Shown here piece after piece: positions 63,201-64,000 of a stretch of DNA of 64,000 bases. Numbering within the stretch: the first letter of the stretch is position 1; the number at the start of each line of letters is the position of its first letter. The position numbers and the translations under genes are program-made. Source of the DNA: an uncultured Collinsella sp. (lineage in GTDB: Bacteria > Actinomycetota > Coriobacteriia > Coriobacteriales > Coriobacteriaceae); the NCBI GenBank assembly GCA_959020035.1, contig CAUEQX010000001.1, positions 1 through 64,000 of the forward strand, read 5' to 3'. The notes under the pieces were generated by a model, which was given only the letters and a program-made list of their open reading frames with translations, was not told the origin of the DNA and did no database searches.

Positions 63201-64000
63201 AATGCGTCGACTTATCAATATTCTTCTTGCCGTAGGGTGCCGAGACCACGATGGCGAGGTCATCGCAAAAATCGCGATCGAGGTCGCCGGCCGCTAGCGA
63301 AACGACAGGAGCTGACTGAAGCTGCGTCCAGGAGTCGTTCCCGCCCTTGTTGTGCGTGGTGTAGTCCGCGGCGTTACCGGCATCGATCTTGACGACGCTT
63401 TGCTTCCAGTTGCCGCCCTCCAAGTCATACATGTCGACTACAGCCTTGCGCACGCCGTTCTCGTCGACATAGCAGCCCGCGTAGACAAAAAGCTCGTCGA
63501 CGCCGTCGCCATCGACATCGCCCGCCTCGACATCAAAGACGGCGTCGTGCTCTTGCAGGTAACCGGCATCCAGGTACTTAAAACGGCCTTCGTACATCAT
63601 ATTAGTGTTGACCGTCACCGGCAGGTGTGTGTCGAGAGTGCGCGTACGCCCGTTGCTAAACGAGTAGAGGACCAGCTCAACCTTTCCGGCGTATGACTTG
63701 CCGTCAATCGTCGTGGAGGAACTGTCGCCGTAGGCACGGAGCTCGGCAACGCGGCTCTTTTTGCCCGTGCTGGCGTCGCTGCAGAACTCAACACTCGTGG
63801 CGTGAATGCCCGAGAAACCGTTGTTGTCGTTGGCGAGTACTGTTGAGGACTCATTGTTGCTTAGGTACGACCAGGTGCCGCCACCGTAGTCGCTATGCTT
63901 GTAGAGATCGCTGTTCGTATCGAAGTTGTTGACGTTTTGCCAGAACTTTGCGGCGCCCCACACACTTCCATAGCCATCGGTGAGTTTGCTGCTGCCGCCA
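60256..64000 (-). CDS. large LAXTG-anchored surface protein (5' end outside window)
   Basis: At least 1247 residues; the frame is open to the right edge with protein-like sequence (SSKLTDGYGSVWGAAKFW), so the start lies outside. The N-terminal part holds FG-GAP/VCBS-like calcium-type repeats (GDVDGDGVDELFVY, AGDLDRDFCDDLAIV). A fibronectin type III domain follows (about nt 60985-61270), then an Ig-like segment (LTADDDGAQYYCHVGYND) and a Pro/Thr/Lys stalk. The sorting signal LANTG (nt 60355-60369), a membrane helix and KRRKTH end the protein. LAXTG points to a class E-type sortase rather than classic LPXTG. Probably an adhesin or glycan-binding protein. Confidence 0.88.
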   Translation of the reverse strand, partial: GGSSKLTDGYGSVWGAAKFWQNVNNFDTNSDLYKHSDYGGGTWSYLSNNESSTVLANDNNGFSGIHATSVEFCSDASTGKKSRVAELRAYGDSSSTTIDGKSYAGKVELVLYSFSNGRTRTLDTHLPVTVNTNMMYEGRFKYLDAGYLQEHDAVFDVEAGDVDGDGVDELFVYAGCYVDENGVRKAVVDMYDLEGGNWKQSVVKIDAGNAADYTTHNKGGNDSWTQLQSAPVVSLAAGDLDRDFCDDLAIVVSAPYGKKNIDKSTHCELFSWDASKGALVHVDALGDAGAISLSANGKTMVAANATFGTFAAYDEEGKKTGETVTGLILAGYDWQRSAFDYGASDGSKGLYGALYRYAYFDSESGEFKLSDCKEYRDGLLASYGLMHVPNSAWKDSAQDKRYPCTLAPIALATANLDGLSEQLAVDEVLVGGDVFRDFACNTAQSGAQGLGSMVGTMSMSGQQYNSSNKHDHKGIEQVWISDVKAGSVSGSDRYNESFIAVVGKHRDEDLRKNDDYYWMTASHFSLDENGKVRRGEEQVISESNRRGTTYGTFISLALPDVDNDSVKITYKDRYKVYTNPRVLAVLQDAPYVEDLEQAYGYLVLGGTSYGEEKGTGTSQGYTIGAELGVAVEVQTGPPLVAMNASVDFAAEGCYDYRSERTVSASVSYESHAGEGDKAVLYTIPMVYYEYEIENEETGGKGVMAAPVSLGAQTSVVNVEAYDRIAKQHNMTPLSYFLTNRSVEPGTYQTTLNGETPVGDSFGLGKPGVTRAYTHDGFNGAAAQSGASIEQTIEVEEGKEQELELGLTLNGSVVMGAKLAKHELFGGLCFGANAGFTTGNSSSESTEYGGTVDNLPEAAQGKYGFVWRLGVNAVDVDKFEADSGDKLGTKDTDQFWIVGYDVKDVEMPDAPAVTGFTANAVDSTSVTFSWDDVLANKSGFSYGVGMLQSNAADAVVNSWKIADNTQTSLKWDGLQPNTEYRFAIAAVKNGSTTETGIRSAIITVKTMPDGMTMTVSGPAADAAEGSDLGYDSSVERTAGSHLTLSAIGYVKQLGADDSETGLAPTYMWYRKGRGETEFKLVGADGNLAAGTASKLEIDLTADDDGAQYYCHVGYNDVGLDNGTTLVNIEAEETALTTVNATPIRTRRLFSQASAGAKKFLDHTLVNTAGPTDSEGSKDPETPETPTNPDKPKSDNGAKTDTKVKTTTTAKNLANTGDQTFALVATAAAAGATLVVIALIMLIKRRKTH

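Overview
The window is about 64 kb of high-GC bacterial chromosome. Gene order (prfA-prmC-sua5-glpK-upp-atp operon-murA), frequent GTG/TTG starts behind clear Shine-Dalgarno sites, many amino-acid and peptide handling genes, and a LAXTG-type wall-anchored protein suggest a gut actinobacterium of the Coriobacteriia, most likely Collinsella or a close relative. This placement is inference from gene content; no rRNA gene is inside the window.

Layout. 1-90 looks like the leader of a minus-strand rRNA operon that continues off the left edge. 277-4530 holds a phosphohexomutase, a homocysteine methyltransferase with a DtxR/MntR regulator, and divergent pepT. 4908-21590 is a long minus-strand block read right to left: prfA, prmC, a toxin-antitoxin pair, sua5, glpK, upp, a complete F1Fo ATP synthase operon (small membrane protein, then atpB-E-F-H-A-G-D-C), murA and an LCP wall-polymer ligase. 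21836-28381 (minus) carries an M20 peptidase, a polar amino-acid ABC importer, an aldose-epimerase-like gene and an unknown membrane-anchored protein. 28641-38012 mixes an MFS exporter, a LMW phosphatase, an AAA/DUF4143 ATPase, a pyridoxal kinase with a TIGR04076 partner, and a MarR-controlled heterodimeric ABC exporter. 38546-44079 has a diguanylate cyclase and a LysR-SDR-OFA transporter-Gfo/Idh cluster that looks like a catabolic unit of unknown substrate. 44489-51386 has tex, a transaldolase-like aldolase, a HAD phosphatase and an RlmL/RlmK-like rRNA methyltransferase whose N-terminal half lacks its catalytic motif. 51481-56219 is a potassium module: Kup, a 64-residue membrane protein, and a KdpD-like kinase (without the usual N-terminal sensor) with a KdpE-like regulator. 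The right end has a nitroreductase, an LTA-synthase-like transferase and a large surface protein that runs off the window.

The most unusual layer is between the genes. At least four families of foldable repeats sit in almost every gap. Family A (four copies: 4711, 20321, 26336, 33565) is a composite element with a conserved core, covarying stems and an end hairpin that touches the stop codon of the neighbouring minus-strand gene. Family B is a hairpin built on TGTGACAAAGGGAC (five copies plus one relative). Family C is a 61-62 bp tandem palindromic repeat present as a 3-unit array (38184) and a 5-unit array (59876). Several single MITE-like inverted-repeat elements also occur (38024, 44247, 46670, 51390). 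Family A is the best candidate for an undescribed structured RNA or mobile element.

Limits: all calls come from reading the sequence; no database or folding program was run. Promoters and operators are pattern matches only.
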